A DNA stretch of 44,292 bases, taken from NCBI GenBank assembly GCA_002811645.1, contig PDIP01000081.1, positions 1 to 44,292 on the forward strand, read 5' to 3'. The notes beneath the pieces were generated by a model. That model made no database searches, was not told the origin of the DNA, and worked only from the letters and a program-made list of their open reading frames with translations. Made by a program: the position numbers and the translations under genes. Source of the DNA: Corallochytrium limacisporum (lineage: Eukaryota; Opisthokonta). Positions 19,944 through 30,000 of this stretch are shown here, one piece after another (positions within the stretch are counted from its first letter, which is position 1; each line of letters starts with the position of its first letter).

Positions 19944-20498
19944 CTAGTGCAGAGATTTTCCATGAGTGTTCTGCATGTAACTGAGGAACATGTTCCAGAA
20001 AACTGTAGCTGTGGCCACATAGACAACCCTGAAGTGTCCTGGCACAAAGTAAAAGTTAATCATCTGAACTGGGGGCCATGCCGCGCAATCAATAATGTAA
20101 GTCGGCAAGAACTTTTTCTTAATGTTCGCGACGGCTTCTTCCAAGCTATTTCCTTCAAGCATCGCAGTGGTACCAAAAAAGAGGGTGAGCAAGGCAGGAG
20201 CCATAACCGTCTGATCTAGAAATATCTTCTTCGCAATGTTCTTGAACACCCGCTCCTTCGGAACAGCCCGGTCAAGCCACCTATACCAGAAATGGTTCAT
20301 GGGCCCAGTGACGATTCCCAAGCTGCCGATTCGTCCCGTTCGCGCGGCATCCCATCCCTGCCGATGTGGTTCATTTTGTTGCTGCAGGACATCGCCAGCA
20401 ATGCCCAGGGTGATGCAGCTTCCCACATTGGCCACAATAGGACGTTCCTGATAGAATCGTGAGATAGCACTAAGTGTACTGGCGATCCGCCCCTTCAT
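19944..20498 (-). CDS. MPV17: Mpv17/PMP22 family membrane protein
   Basis: 184 residues from the ATG at 20498; the longer frame begins only with a TTG. Family hallmarks are GDVLQQ near 35-40, TGPMNHFWYRWLD (64-76), a FLDQTVMAP segment (93-101), and the strongly conserved WPPVQMINFYFVP (141-153) followed by R157 and FWNMFLSY (167-174). Four hydrophobic segments are expected. Members sit in the inner mitochondrial membrane (Mpv17, Sym1) or the peroxisomal membrane (PMP22/PXMP2); the sequence does not settle which. A basic N-terminus rich in Ser and Arg is compatible with mitochondria. Confidence 0.93.
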   Translation of the reverse strand: MKGRIASTLSAISRFYQERPIVANVGSCITLGIAGDVLQQQNEPHRQGWDAARTGRIGSLGIVTGPMNHFWYRWLDRAVPKERVFKNIAKKIFLDQTVMAPALLTLFFGTTAMLEGNSLEEAVANIKKKFLPTYIIDCAAWPPVQMINFYFVPGHFRVVYVATATVFWNMFLSYMQNTHGKSLH

Positions 20499-21374
20499 GA
20501 CGCTGTGGCGCGTACTTCTGCGACTATTGTGTTGATCATTGGACTGAATTGTCGTGTCAGTATAATACAATGCTATAAAATATCATTGCCCACACTTTCT
20601 GCTATTATTTGATGTATGCTACTATACAACGAAAGTTGTGACTGGAGAACTGATGATGCGTACTTTAGTGTGCGTCTTGTGCATTTGCCACTAGTTCAGC
20701 AGCCGCCAACCGGACGTGCCCTTTATAGCTAGGAACCCAGAATGGCCGAGAGCATAACCTGTATAGCCATTCGCTCTGATCACCGGCCCCTATAACACCG
20801 TCACCAATGTCAAAGTACTGATTTCCGTCCCCGAGAAAGCGAGCGGAACGCTGTGGATGTCCACGACTCCGTTGCAGAGGTCTACGCACGCTACGTACCC
20901 AGTTCGCACCCGTGGGACCCACCCATGGCCACTGCCGCACTCCTCCATTTTTTCCGCGACCCCTCCCCCGCGCTATGCACACCAGGCGCATCAGCCAGCC
21001 CTAAGGGGTCTTGCCTGACGAACGGAAACAATGGGCGGGTTACTTGTCACCAGCGCTTAAGTAAGCGGTTCTGTTTTTGGGGAGGGGGTTTGGGGAGAAG
21101 GGGGGGGGTAGTGAAGGTTTGATAGCAAAACTCCGACGAATTGGCCCACGTCAGATGTCGTGAATCAGTGACGGTTGGCAAGGCTATGCTGAGGAGGAAT
21201 TAGGGGTTCATTTATCGCACTGACACGGACCTACACGCATGACCTGGCGCGCCCTTGAAGGTGTGGACGTGCCGTGCATTACCCAGGAATTCCATGAGCT
21301 GAACCTGAACCTGAACCGATCTGAATGTTATCTATCATTGTATCTAGCAATAGTGTTCACTAAGCAACAAACCA
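20499..21374. other. Intergenic region between MPV17-family and PEX4 genes
   Basis: 876 bp. It contains the MPV17 promoter at the left, a G-rich block at 21079-21108 able to form a quadruplex, and a CTGAAC hexamer repeated three times near 21299-21317. No coding frame is convincing. Confidence 0.55.
21079..21108 (+). repeat. G-quadruplex-forming G-tract cluster
   Basis: Four G runs on the + strand: G4 (21079-21082), G5 (21084-21088), G4 (21092-21095) and G9 (21100-21108), with loops of 1, 3 and 4 nt. This meets the usual quadruplex pattern with short loops. It is intergenic. Confidence 0.8.
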
Positions 21375-21884
21375 TCATTCTAATGCTTGGAACTTGATGA
21401 TATCGTCGGGATGCCTTGCGGAACTGCGTACATAGTAGGACACTAGAGACCGATAGCCTCGCTTATCCTCACAACGCAGGAGATTTGCGGCATCGCAATT
21501 CAATGGCGAGGAGATCTCAGGGTTGTCTAGGAGAAGTAAAATGGCCAGGCACGTCGACTGGATGTTCCAAGCAGGGCTCCATGCGTTTGCCAGAATATCC
21601 ATACAAATTTCTCCAGATTGAAAATGAATGTTTGGGTGGCAAACTGGAGTGACAAATCTGATCTTGGGTGGTTTGATAGGGTATTGCTTGGGAATGTCAA
21701 TATGCAACCGGAATGTTCCTCCGCTGTACAGAGAATTTCCTTGAGGCTGCAACCAAGCGTTCCATTCCAAGATATTGTCTTCACAAGGTTCTAAGCGCAG
21801 CTGATCCCGGTGGTGTGTATCCTTCTTTGAGGTATATTGTTGGTATTCGCGCATCACACGCCTTTCTACTGTTGAGGTTGCCAT
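21375..21884 (-). CDS. PEX4: Ubiquitin-conjugating enzyme E2 Pex4 (Ubc10)
   Basis: 169 residues from the ATG at 21884; upstream codons are open only to a TTG. E2 fold with HPN at 83-85 and active-site Cys94 in GEICMDIL. The segment AWSPAWNIQSTCLAI, then PEISSPLNCDAANLLR and the RGYRSLVSYY tail, match Pex4, which mono-ubiquitinates the import receptor Pex5 at the peroxisomal membrane with the RING peroxins so that it can be recycled. The length is that of Pex4. Other E2s (Ubc4, Ubc13 types) lack the SPLNCDA.N..R signature. Its presence implies ubiquitin-driven peroxisomal receptor export in this organism. Confidence 0.92.
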   Translation of the reverse strand: MATSTVERRVMREYQQYTSKKDTHHRDQLRLEPCEDNILEWNAWLQPQGNSLYSGGTFRLHIDIPKQYPIKPPKIRFVTPVCHPNIHFQSGEICMDILANAWSPAWNIQSTCLAILLLLDNPEISSPLNCDAANLLRCEDKRGYRSLVSYYVRSSARHPDDIIKFQALE

Positions 21885-23032
21885 CTTGCCTGTCAACGTA
21901 TCCTCAGCTACACCCCTGCCCGATTGTATTTTCTTGCACAATGGAGATCTAACGCAGTAAACTAGGCTTAGGTCTCTCTGTTCCTACACTCTATGAATCT
22001 GCGGCTAGAAGCGTGCCTTAACTTTTCATACAAACATCTATGACTCTATATCAAGCAGAAAAATTTATCTGAGCAGTCATTTGTCATGCTGGAAATACCC
22101 ATGAATCTCTGCTCACCCCGCCTAGAGCGCCCTTTCGTAGCCGCTCGCTTTGCAGGGTGCGAGCTATTTTCGGATCTCCGTCTAAAATATTGATCACCTC
22201 CACATTGGGTAAGATAGGTGGGAAACCCCCGGGGCGACCGAAAGAGAGATGTGGGTCTCTCCCGGATTTTCCCTGGCGAAGCGCTGGGCAAAGATTTTTC
22301 TGCCAACCTAGCTATAGCTATCTATGAAATCAGAACGTTATTTCAGTACTGAAGCTACTGACCGCTCTTGGGGCGTGTGTGGAGTCCAAATGACCTGTTC
22401 GCTGCGCGCACGCCCTCCCAAAATTTATCAGCCGGCGAAAGGATCTGTTGGGCGAGCGGTTTGTGCCCCCGGCTAAAACCCCGAGAAAGGGGGGGGGGGG
22501 AGAGGAGAGCCGTTGGAGGTTGGGCAGGAGTGGGGACATAACCCGGAGGCGTCACTTGGGGGCAATTCTGCGGGTCAGTGCGCCTGCTGAGACCCGCCCA
22601 ATGGCGTGGAGGAAGGAACAACAAGTCTCGCCAGCAGGGGAGACCGAACGGTGGGCCTGAGAGACCGCTCGGGAAATTTCTTTTGCTCTGCCGTGGTGGT
22701 GAAGCTGGCGGGGGGATCCACTTGGCAACAAGGGAAAGTCGTGCTTGCCGGGAAAACGTCTTACTTGAGGTTCGATTGAAACCCTAGAGGCCGGACATAC
22801 GACCACAACATGGCGGTGTAGACCACCAGACTTGGGATCAGGGAGTCATTCATTGATAGCTATGAGAGAATCAGAAGGACATAACTTTACATAAATTAAA
22901 GCGTTTGTCTCAGCAAAGCAACCAGAAGCGAGAGGGATCTCGTCACTACATTACAAGCGACTATGGTTTGAGTTTTGTGTGGTTTACAAACCTGGACCTT
23001 GCTTGCAAGTCCGAAAACAAACACAGATCACG
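21885..23032. other. Divergent intergenic region between PEX4 and LMBRD2
   Basis: 1,148 bp holding both promoters. It includes a G12 run (22489-22500) and G-rich sequence to about 22760, with AT-richer DNA close to each start. A GGTTCGATT near 22770 resembles a tRNA B box but lacks the CC and has no paired A box or cloverleaf. No gene called. Confidence 0.55.
22489..22500. repeat. G12 homopolymer tract
   Basis: Twelve consecutive G between two divergent genes. Confidence 0.9.
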
Positions 23033-25144
23033 ATGGCGGGGCTAGTTATCGCCATTGAGATGGTGATTCTCGCCATTGGAACATTCTATTTCATGAACGT
23101 GTACATGCACTGGAGAGAGAGCCCGTGGTACGTCACAGCGCCAGTGTTCATTGTATATTTCTTCAGCTTCTGTTTAGTGTTGTTGATACCACTTGATGTA
23201 TCATCAGCATTCTATCAGCACTGTATAGATACAGAAGGCGAGGAAGCCTGTGAGAAGCCAATTGGATACGTCAGTGAATTCGCACGACTCACACTCTGGC
23301 GTATGTTCTACTGGACTATTTTTATCAACACTTTCTTGATTCTGCCGGGTGTTGAACGGTTCTTGGACTCTGGCGAATTCAGCACTGCGGAAAGAGTACG
23401 CGCTTCGATTAAGCGTAATGCTTTGTTCTATAGCATTGGTGGGATTGTCGGTGGATTGCTGTTTATCTACATCGCAATCACACAGAGTCTTGCGATTTCG
23501 GGGTTAATCGGGGTCGCCCAGGCCCTTGCGAATACTTGGGGTCTCTTTTTGGTTGTGATTCTGTTGGGTTACGGCCTCGTTGAGATTCCTCGTAGTCTAT
23601 GGGAGAGCTCACGACCACACCTGCGTCTGCGCAGGTATCAGTGGAAGGCGGCGAACCAGATGGGCGAGCTGGATGAGGCCGAAGACATTCTAACGGACGC
23701 AGTCGAGGGAGTGAAGCAAGCAGCGGCTGCTATTCAACCGTCATCGGCCCTTTACAAATACATTCGGGAAATGCAAAGCAGGTGTCCGGATCGGCCGGAT
23801 CGTGCAATTTCAAGCAGGCGCACCCAACGTCCTCGGGCAATTACCAAGGACTATCTTGCGGATTTGAACACCAAGTTGATGATTGCAGTCAAAAGAATCA
23901 ATAGGGCAGAAGCAAACTGGGAGCTCCTGTTGGAAGAGGCATTTGAAGTGGAGGACACCATTATGAACCATCGCAATGTTAGGCGGGCGTTTATCAGTGC
24001 CGTCAACGTTCCTGAGAAAGGAACTTTTGCGCAGCGATTCCCTACAATTCACTGGTGGTGGAACTGTCGCATTGAACCGTACGCCATGAGACTCGGGGCT
24101 GTGGTGATGACTCTGTTGAGCCTTATTTTGATTTGGTCCGAGGTTGTCTTCTTTCTCGTTAATCCTACTCTATCAGTCTATGCCCTCATCATTGGAAGCA
24201 CGGGAAAGAACTATGACTATACTCAAGTCCAATTTTGGACCTTTTTGGGCGTCGTATACATGTCGTGTTGTGCCTACTTTGCCATTTTCCAGGTCAAGGT
24301 GCTCAACATGTACCATCTGGTACCTAAGCAGAGGTCTGATGACCAGAGCATGATCTTTAGTGCCAACATGATGGCTCGTCTTGCTGCGCCGTTGTGCTTG
24401 AATTTCTTGACCATGTCACATATGGACGGAGTCACGATAGATGAAGAACCAGCCTTTGTGCAGATTTTGGGCCATCTGAAAGTGGTTGGGTTCATTGAGT
24501 CCGGTTTCAACGTGTACTATCCCATGTTTGTACTTGTCGTTGCAGCCATCACTTACTTTAATCTCTTTGGTCGTATTCTAGGATGCCTGGGAGGCGCGGA
24601 ATTCTTCTTTGGACACGAGCTCAGCTTTGAGCTCGTTGAGGAAGGACGTGAATACTTGGTGCGAGCAAGACGAGAACGTGAGCGCAAGGTAACGCAGACG
24701 GATGTCATGACAGAGTACAGTAGCATTGGTGGACTCTACAGAGACTTAATTCTTCATGGCCGCCCCAGCAGTCACAATTCGTGGGGACGGACGTCCTACA
24801 GCAGCATGGAGGCGGGTAGCAACCGGAACGTGGAGCTACCTAGGCTGGACCGACCTAGAGACCGGGACAGGCTGTCAGGAAATGATTCCTCAAGTGTTCC
24901 GTTCCGTGAGACATCCCCCTCAAAGGGCGGTACTATGGATCGTGTAAAGAACTTCTTTGGTGGCCTTGGTTCATCCTCGGGAACCCGCTCAACTACTCAC
25001 ACCCGACTTGAGGACCAAGAACCCGTACAGACTCTTGGTGTACTCGAATCAGTCGACGAGGACGACCTCCCCATTCTCGAAGCTCCCGATGGACACTACA
25101 ATCGCGGCGGCAGGCCCGATCGCAACATATTTGATGACTTCTAA
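23033..25144 (+). CDS. LMBRD2: LMBR1 domain-containing membrane protein, LMBRD2-like
   Basis: 703 residues from the ATG at 23033; the longer open frame starts with a GTG. A polytopic membrane protein with about nine hydrophobic segments: around 2-24, 33-54, 88-108, 131-150 and 168-185, then four more in the 345-530 region. The central cytosolic part has a charged, probable coiled-coil stretch. NTWGL followed by GYGLVEIPRSLW (about 180-200) is the LMBRD2 signature. The last ~170 residues are hydrophilic and disordered, rich in Ser, Arg and Asp. LMBR1-type proteins are linked to receptor trafficking and signalling (LMBRD2 to beta2-adrenergic receptor signalling in animals); the function here is inferred only from family. 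An AATAAA follows the stop by about 75 nt. Confidence 0.92.
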   Translation: MAGLVIAIEMVILAIGTFYFMNVYMHWRESPWYVTAPVFIVYFFSFCLVLLIPLDVSSAFYQHCIDTEGEEACEKPIGYVSEFARLTLWRMFYWTIFINTFLILPGVERFLDSGEFSTAERVRASIKRNALFYSIGGIVGGLLFIYIAITQSLAISGLIGVAQALANTWGLFLVVILLGYGLVEIPRSLWESSRPHLRLRRYQWKAANQMGELDEAEDILTDAVEGVKQAAAAIQPSSALYKYIREMQSRCPDRPDRAISSRRTQRPRAITKDYLADLNTKLMIAVKRINRAEANWELLLEEAFEVEDTIMNHRNVRRAFISAVNVPEKGTFAQRFPTIHWWWNCRIEPYAMRLGAVVMTLLSLILIWSEVVFFLVNPTLSVYALIIGSTGKNYDYTQVQFWTFLGVVYMSCCAYFAIFQVKVLNMYHLVPKQRSDDQSMIFSANMMARLAAPLCLNFLTMSHMDGVTIDEEPAFVQILGHLKVVGFIESGFNVYYPMFVLVVAAITYFNLFGRILGCLGGAEFFFGHELSFELVEEGREYLVRARRERERKVTQTDVMTEYSSIGGLYRDLILHGRPSSHNSWGRTSYSSMEAGSNRNVELPRLDRPRDRDRLSGNDSSSVPFRETSPSKGGTMDRVKNFFGGLGSSSGTRSTTHTRLEDQEPVQTLGVLESVDEDDLPILEAPDGHYNRGGRPDRNIFDDF

Positions 25145-26324
25145 TACGAGAGCCTTGTTTGTATCCCCAGTTGGGGCGAACCTTACATCTCGGTTACTTC
25201 ATTGCGACGTTTCGAATCAATAAAAGTATTCTCCGTTCAAACTTTGCGCAACCGATGAAATATTGATGGCTTTCTAGCCCTCTCCGCCGGGACCCACCCA
25301 GAGGTTCACAAAAAGTGTACCGAATCAATAAATAGATGGACCGCAAAGGAGGCATGTGAGACCCAAAGTTGCACAGTGGCCCCCGGGAGGGAGGGGGGGG
25401 GCCGGCCCTTTCAAGCCTTTGGTCTTGCCCAACCGCTTCCGCAAAGGGAGCCAAGTGGAAACCAAGGAAAAAAACACACACAAATGTTTTTAACACACAC
25501 ACACACGCCACACGCCTCACGAAGCGAACCCCAAAGGGAAAACACCCCCCCTGCCCCAGGGCAAGTGTCATTGACGGGCGGTGGCAGCAAGAATCCGAGC
25601 GAGAGAGGCGAGCCAGCGGCACCGACGTCTCTCTCGATCTGCAGAGAGTGTGCGAGAGAGAGGCCACCATCCACTACTGCCGCCAGTGGCATTTTGGGGG
25701 GGGGGTTCCCTTCTCCAGCAATTGCCCGACTGGGCACCCCCCACCCTCCCTTGGCCGGCACAGAAAGGCAAAACTCAGGACCGGAACGAGGGAGAGAACT
25801 AAGGGGGAGGAAATTGGGGGGGGGGAGCCTAAGGTTTTTGGTTGGTTTTTGGTTCTCCACCGTTTTTAGTTCCTCGCGGTGTGGGTAGAGCCGCCCTCCG
25901 TGTACGGTAGCCAGCAGAGGTCCGGAGGGAAGCCACGAGGGCCTCGTGGGGTGGAGCGCTGAGCTTGGGGGTGGGGAACAAAGCCAAAAGTTTGTTGCGG
26001 GCCAGTTTGTGTACCCTTTCAGTCAGCCCTTGGTCTTTCCGGAGTCCAGGCCCACAGTTTGGTCCGCACAGAGGCAACCTAGGGATACGACGGTGGTGCC
26101 TTTGGTTACAATGTGTTTTGCTAATCGGGACAGTTTGACTCTTATTCTTGAGCGCGAGAAGTGTACTACCATGAAAGTTTAAAACCCAAATGCGAGTTTT
26201 GACTATCCGTACACCTTTTGCCCAACTTGGTACAAATGAGGGCATGCTACTTATTTTAGTCCCAGAGAATTGGACACACTATTCTGGGCACGAGAAATCG
26301 ACAGAAAAGTATCAAAAGTTAAAT
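25145..26324. other. Intergenic region between LMBRD2 and NAC-beta, with repeated G/C tracts
   Basis: 1,180 bp. G9 at 25393-25401, G10 at 25696-25705 and G10 at 25816-25825 lie among C-rich and AC-repeat patches (25473-25506). Long open frames across 25369-25888 on both strands are low-complexity products of this composition, not genes. The final ~250 bp, AT-richer, should hold the NAC-beta promoter and leader. Confidence 0.6.
25219..25224 (+). other. Probable polyadenylation signal of LMBRD2
   Basis: AATAAA 75 nt after the LMBRD2 stop codon, at a normal distance for 3' end formation. A second AATAAA lies near 25327. Placement only; there are no transcript data. Confidence 0.5.
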
Positions 26325-26783
26325 ATGCCGAACATGGAGAAGCTTAAGGCCATGCAGGCCGCTCAGCGCGTAGGCGGTAAGGGTGCACCCCGCCGTAACA
26401 AGAAGGTTGTCCACAAGAGCGCTGCTGGTGACGAGAAGAAGCTGCAGAACGCAATCAAGCGCCTGCCTGCTCAGCCCATCCCCGACATTGCCACCGTCAA
26501 CATGTTTACCAAGAGCGGAAAGGTCCTCATGTTCCAGAACCCCAAGGTTATGGCTGCTGTCAACGCCAACACCGTTGCGGTGACAGGAACTCCTCAGGAG
26601 AAGGAACTGTCTGAGGTTCTTCCCCAGGTGATCCAGGAGATGGGACCCGAGAGCATGGGTATTCTCCAGCAGATCCTGCAAAAGGCTGGTGTTGGTGCCG
26701 AGGGCGCCAAGGAAGCCGCTGCCGGTGGTGATGACGACGACGTCCCCGAGTTGGTTGAGAACTTCGACGAGACCGCTGAGTAA
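26325..26783 (+). CDS. BTF3: Nascent polypeptide-associated complex subunit beta (BTF3/Egd1)
   Basis: 152 residues from the ATG at 26325 (Met4 is an alternative). It pairs with NAC-alpha at the ribosome exit tunnel to shield nascent chains and control SRP access. The ribosome-binding motif RRNKKVVHK is at 23-31; the NAC domain follows (DEKKLQNAIKRL, then VNMF..SGKVLMFQNPKV and ANTVAVTG, about 36-88), with the C-terminal LPQVIQEMGPESM segment and an acidic tail. The frame is open upstream to 26190, but that part is AT-rich and unlike the family. Codons are strongly biased to C or G at third positions (AAG, GCC, ATC, AAC), more than in neighbouring genes, consistent with very high expression. 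Confidence 0.95.
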   Translation: MPNMEKLKAMQAAQRVGGKGAPRRNKKVVHKSAAGDEKKLQNAIKRLPAQPIPDIATVNMFTKSGKVLMFQNPKVMAAVNANTVAVTGTPQEKELSEVLPQVIQEMGPESMGILQQILQKAGVGAEGAKEAAAGGDDDDVPELVENFDETAE

Positions 26784-27036
26784 TATGGCGGGCACACCTG
26801 AGTTAACTACGTCGCAATTGGGATACTTGAATCGAAAGAGTCTTGAGTTGTACCGCGCCTTGTGATGGGATCATTGCATACTATCATCATACTTTCTTTG
26901 GCATTTACATAGCATTTAGTCCATCCTTTGCAACACACGGGTTCGTTGCGAGATCCAAGACGACTCGACAATGACTTGCCTCTGCATAATTCTGTTTCCT
27001 TGAATTTCAATATACGAACTTACAAATATATGAAAG

Positions 27037-30000
27037 CTACTTTTTTGCATGATTCTTTCTTGAACGAGAACGGGTTACGCGTGCTGGTGCGGCCGTTTGT
27101 TCGGCGACTTTGCTGGATTCTTGCTTTGCGCCACCGGCACCCTTGAGTTTCCTCGACGGGACAGGATTTCTCAAGACATATGCGGAAATATCAATGTTGC
27201 GCTTGAAGAGAAAGTCAGAAATGTACGAATTTGTGTAGACTCGTCCCTGTATACCCAGTCTTTCGACGAGAGACCAGTCTTCGTCGTTGAAAGAGTTCGC
27301 ATTAGCTACGAACAAGTGTGTTGCCCGTTTCAGCTCATCGTCGCCATCTGTGCGTGCAATTTGTGACCATAAGCTGACCTCTGCTCCGCCGCACACCAAA
27401 ATCCGTTTGAAGATTTGGTTGTAGTTGTCACAATTCAGGACCACACGCCAGCTTTGGAATGCACCAATCCTTGGGACCTCTCCGTCATGATCAGCCATAG
27501 CTTTGGCCCTCTCGTTTTGAAGTCTTTCGCGCCAGTACGGTGGAGCTCCAAGGTGCTCCTTGGCCTCCGGTGTGGAGTTGATATTGGCATATTTCAAACT
27601 CCACTCGTAGTCTTGTTCATCAACCAGACGACCAACGTTGAGACACGCTTTGATATACGAAGGCATCATGATCCAAACACCGGCAGCCACAGCAGAACAG
27701 AGTTTCTCATTGCGTTTCAGATCTTTCATAATTAAATGAGTACACTCTGTGCTCAAGGAAGCAGCATTAATCACCTCCGCACCCAGCTGTTTAAGCACGA
27801 GAATATACTGATCCTTGTCTTTGTCGTCGACCTGCGAGATCTGGAAGACGGGCCGCCGACGGCCTCGTAGACCACGAATCGTTCCACCTGCCGCAGCCGC
27901 TCCAGATCTTGTCCGCGTGTTTATAGTTAGCGATGCACTGTCACTATCAGCCAGAGATCCTGATGCCTTGCCATTTGCAGTGCTGTCACCCATGGCAAGG
28001 ATCGTGGCGCCCGGAGCTTCATCGTCTTCCTCAACGTTTTCTCCGTACGTGATATGATCACTCTCACCATGGTCTGATGAGAATGCTTGGGCCACCGCTC
28101 TAGTATACGGAGCGCGTCTTCGAGACTCCCGCACATTGAGCGGCTTGTCATTCGCTTCAGCATCCATCAAGGAGTGCATCAAGCGGCGCCGCTTACTCAC
28201 CGCCGGGATAGCAGTAATGGCCTCCGCTTGCAAGCGACCAGATCGCTTCGGTGCAGGGGTGTTGCTTGTCTCGTCCACCCCCACATCTCGTGCGGTATCC
28301 ACCACAGGTCCTCGTGGGAGTTCATCGTCTTCAAGATGAAGAGCCGCTTGTCCGCCGTCTAGATCTTGAATATGGCTTGGAATGTCAAAATCACTGCTTA
28401 TAGCTTGTTGCGCGTTCAGATCATCCGCAGCATTCTCCGGCTGTGCAGCACTCGACATGATGTTTAATGCCTTGCGAGGATTCAAACTAGATGGATAGGA
28501 ACCTTCGTCCACGCGTTTACCGGTTTCCTGACATGCAATAAGCCACTCTGGTGCTACCACAAATAATCCCCGTCGCTTCGCGAGTGGCAGTTCAGAGGGT
28601 TTGCCTTTCTCATTATCACTATCAACCAAGTGTGTGATGCCAGCCTCATTTGTGCGTCTCGCAACCCTGGCTCCCAGGAGCTGCGCCAGCTCACGGACAT
28701 CATCAGCTTTCTTGGCCAGCCGCTTTGCGATGAGGATTACTAGATTGTTCAATGGCGCACGGCCATCGGATACGATGTCATTACTGGTTTCATCCACGTC
28801 GTAGCCCTTCTTAAGTGCTTGACGTGCTGTGGCCTTCGACGCAGCTTTCGCTAACTTATCACTCACAAGAGACTCCATATCGGTTGGGTGCACATCACAA
28901 GGACCACTTGTGCTTCCTGGATGACTTACGCCGCCGTGTAGCCACGAAGAAGTTCCGCCAGATGCTGCATCAGAGCTAATTCGGCTATACGGTTCGCACC
29001 GTTCCTTGATCAAGCCCATCAGTTCATTGATTGACAACAACGGAATGTTGACCTCATTAGCCCGAACCACGCGAATAGTCATTCCCATTTTGTCCTCAGT
29101 TATCAGTAGTTTCGTCTTGGACTTGGTAACCACGCTGGTCATTGTGCCCCCGAGTCCTTCAATGATCTCTTGAATGTAGGCTGACAACTTTCCATCCAAG
29201 TTATCAACGGCAATGCTCATGCTTGCCCATAGACTTGACTTCCGTCTGGGAACGTACAGTGGATTTTCTTCGAGCGCAAGCAGTTGGCCCGACTGAATAC
29301 ACCGTTCAACCCACAGGGTAGTGCAGAATGTTAATGACTGACTCTCCGCATCCGTTTCTGCGCCAACAAAGAGGCTCATGACTCGGAAGGTCGCATGATC
29401 GCCATCTAGAACAATCGTACCGCCGGCTGCCTTTAGTTTGTCCTTGAATGGCCAACGGTTGCAGTTCGAGTCAAAGACAAATCCCATGCCCTCAAACACT
29501 TTCCCTCCTGATCGATCTCCACCCAGGACTAGGCTCTCGTCGGCGACCGAGTCGTTGACCAGTGTACCTGTCTTTGCACTGGAGATCTTTGGCTTCGCAG
29601 TCGCGAACATTGCCGCTGCTCGCCCGAGACTGCTGCTGCTCGATCGCTTGGTTGATCCATTTCTCGTACTACTATTCAGCGGCTTGTGAGTGCGTCCAAA
29701 GACAAGATGATCGATTCTGTCACCGCTCAGATACTCAACTCTTCCTTTCTCGACCACCCGCTTAATCCATCCCGCAGTGAGTATGTATGGCAGATCCTCC
29801 ATCTTTGAAATGACATCCTGTTCTGGGAAGGGGTATTTACCAATAATGACATGCGTCGGTTGCGGACCCGTTCGCCCACCAAGACTGTGAACAATATCTT
29901 TTAGACAAGCGGTTTGCGGCGTTTCGAACCCGCTGATCATAAACTTGCAGTCAGTTAGAATGGCATTTTCTGAGTTTTCACTGGCCAGCTGTACCAATCG

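Noticed and set aside
22765-22790. tRNA-like B box (GGTTCGATT)
   Set aside because: The final CC is missing, there is no A box at the right distance, and no cloverleaf can be drawn.
25369-25888. Several overlapping open frames of 150-170 codons on both strands
   Set aside because: They result from G/C tracts with few stop codons; the products are Pro/Gly/Arg-rich and overlap each other on opposite strands.
26190-26324. N-terminal extension of NAC-beta
   Set aside because: The 45 extra codons are AT-rich and do not share the strong codon bias of the conserved part; family proteins start near MEKLKAMQ.
26865-26885. GGGATCATT resembling U3 box A
   Set aside because: No downstream U3 boxes; it lies in the NAC-beta/TOPBP1 3' region.
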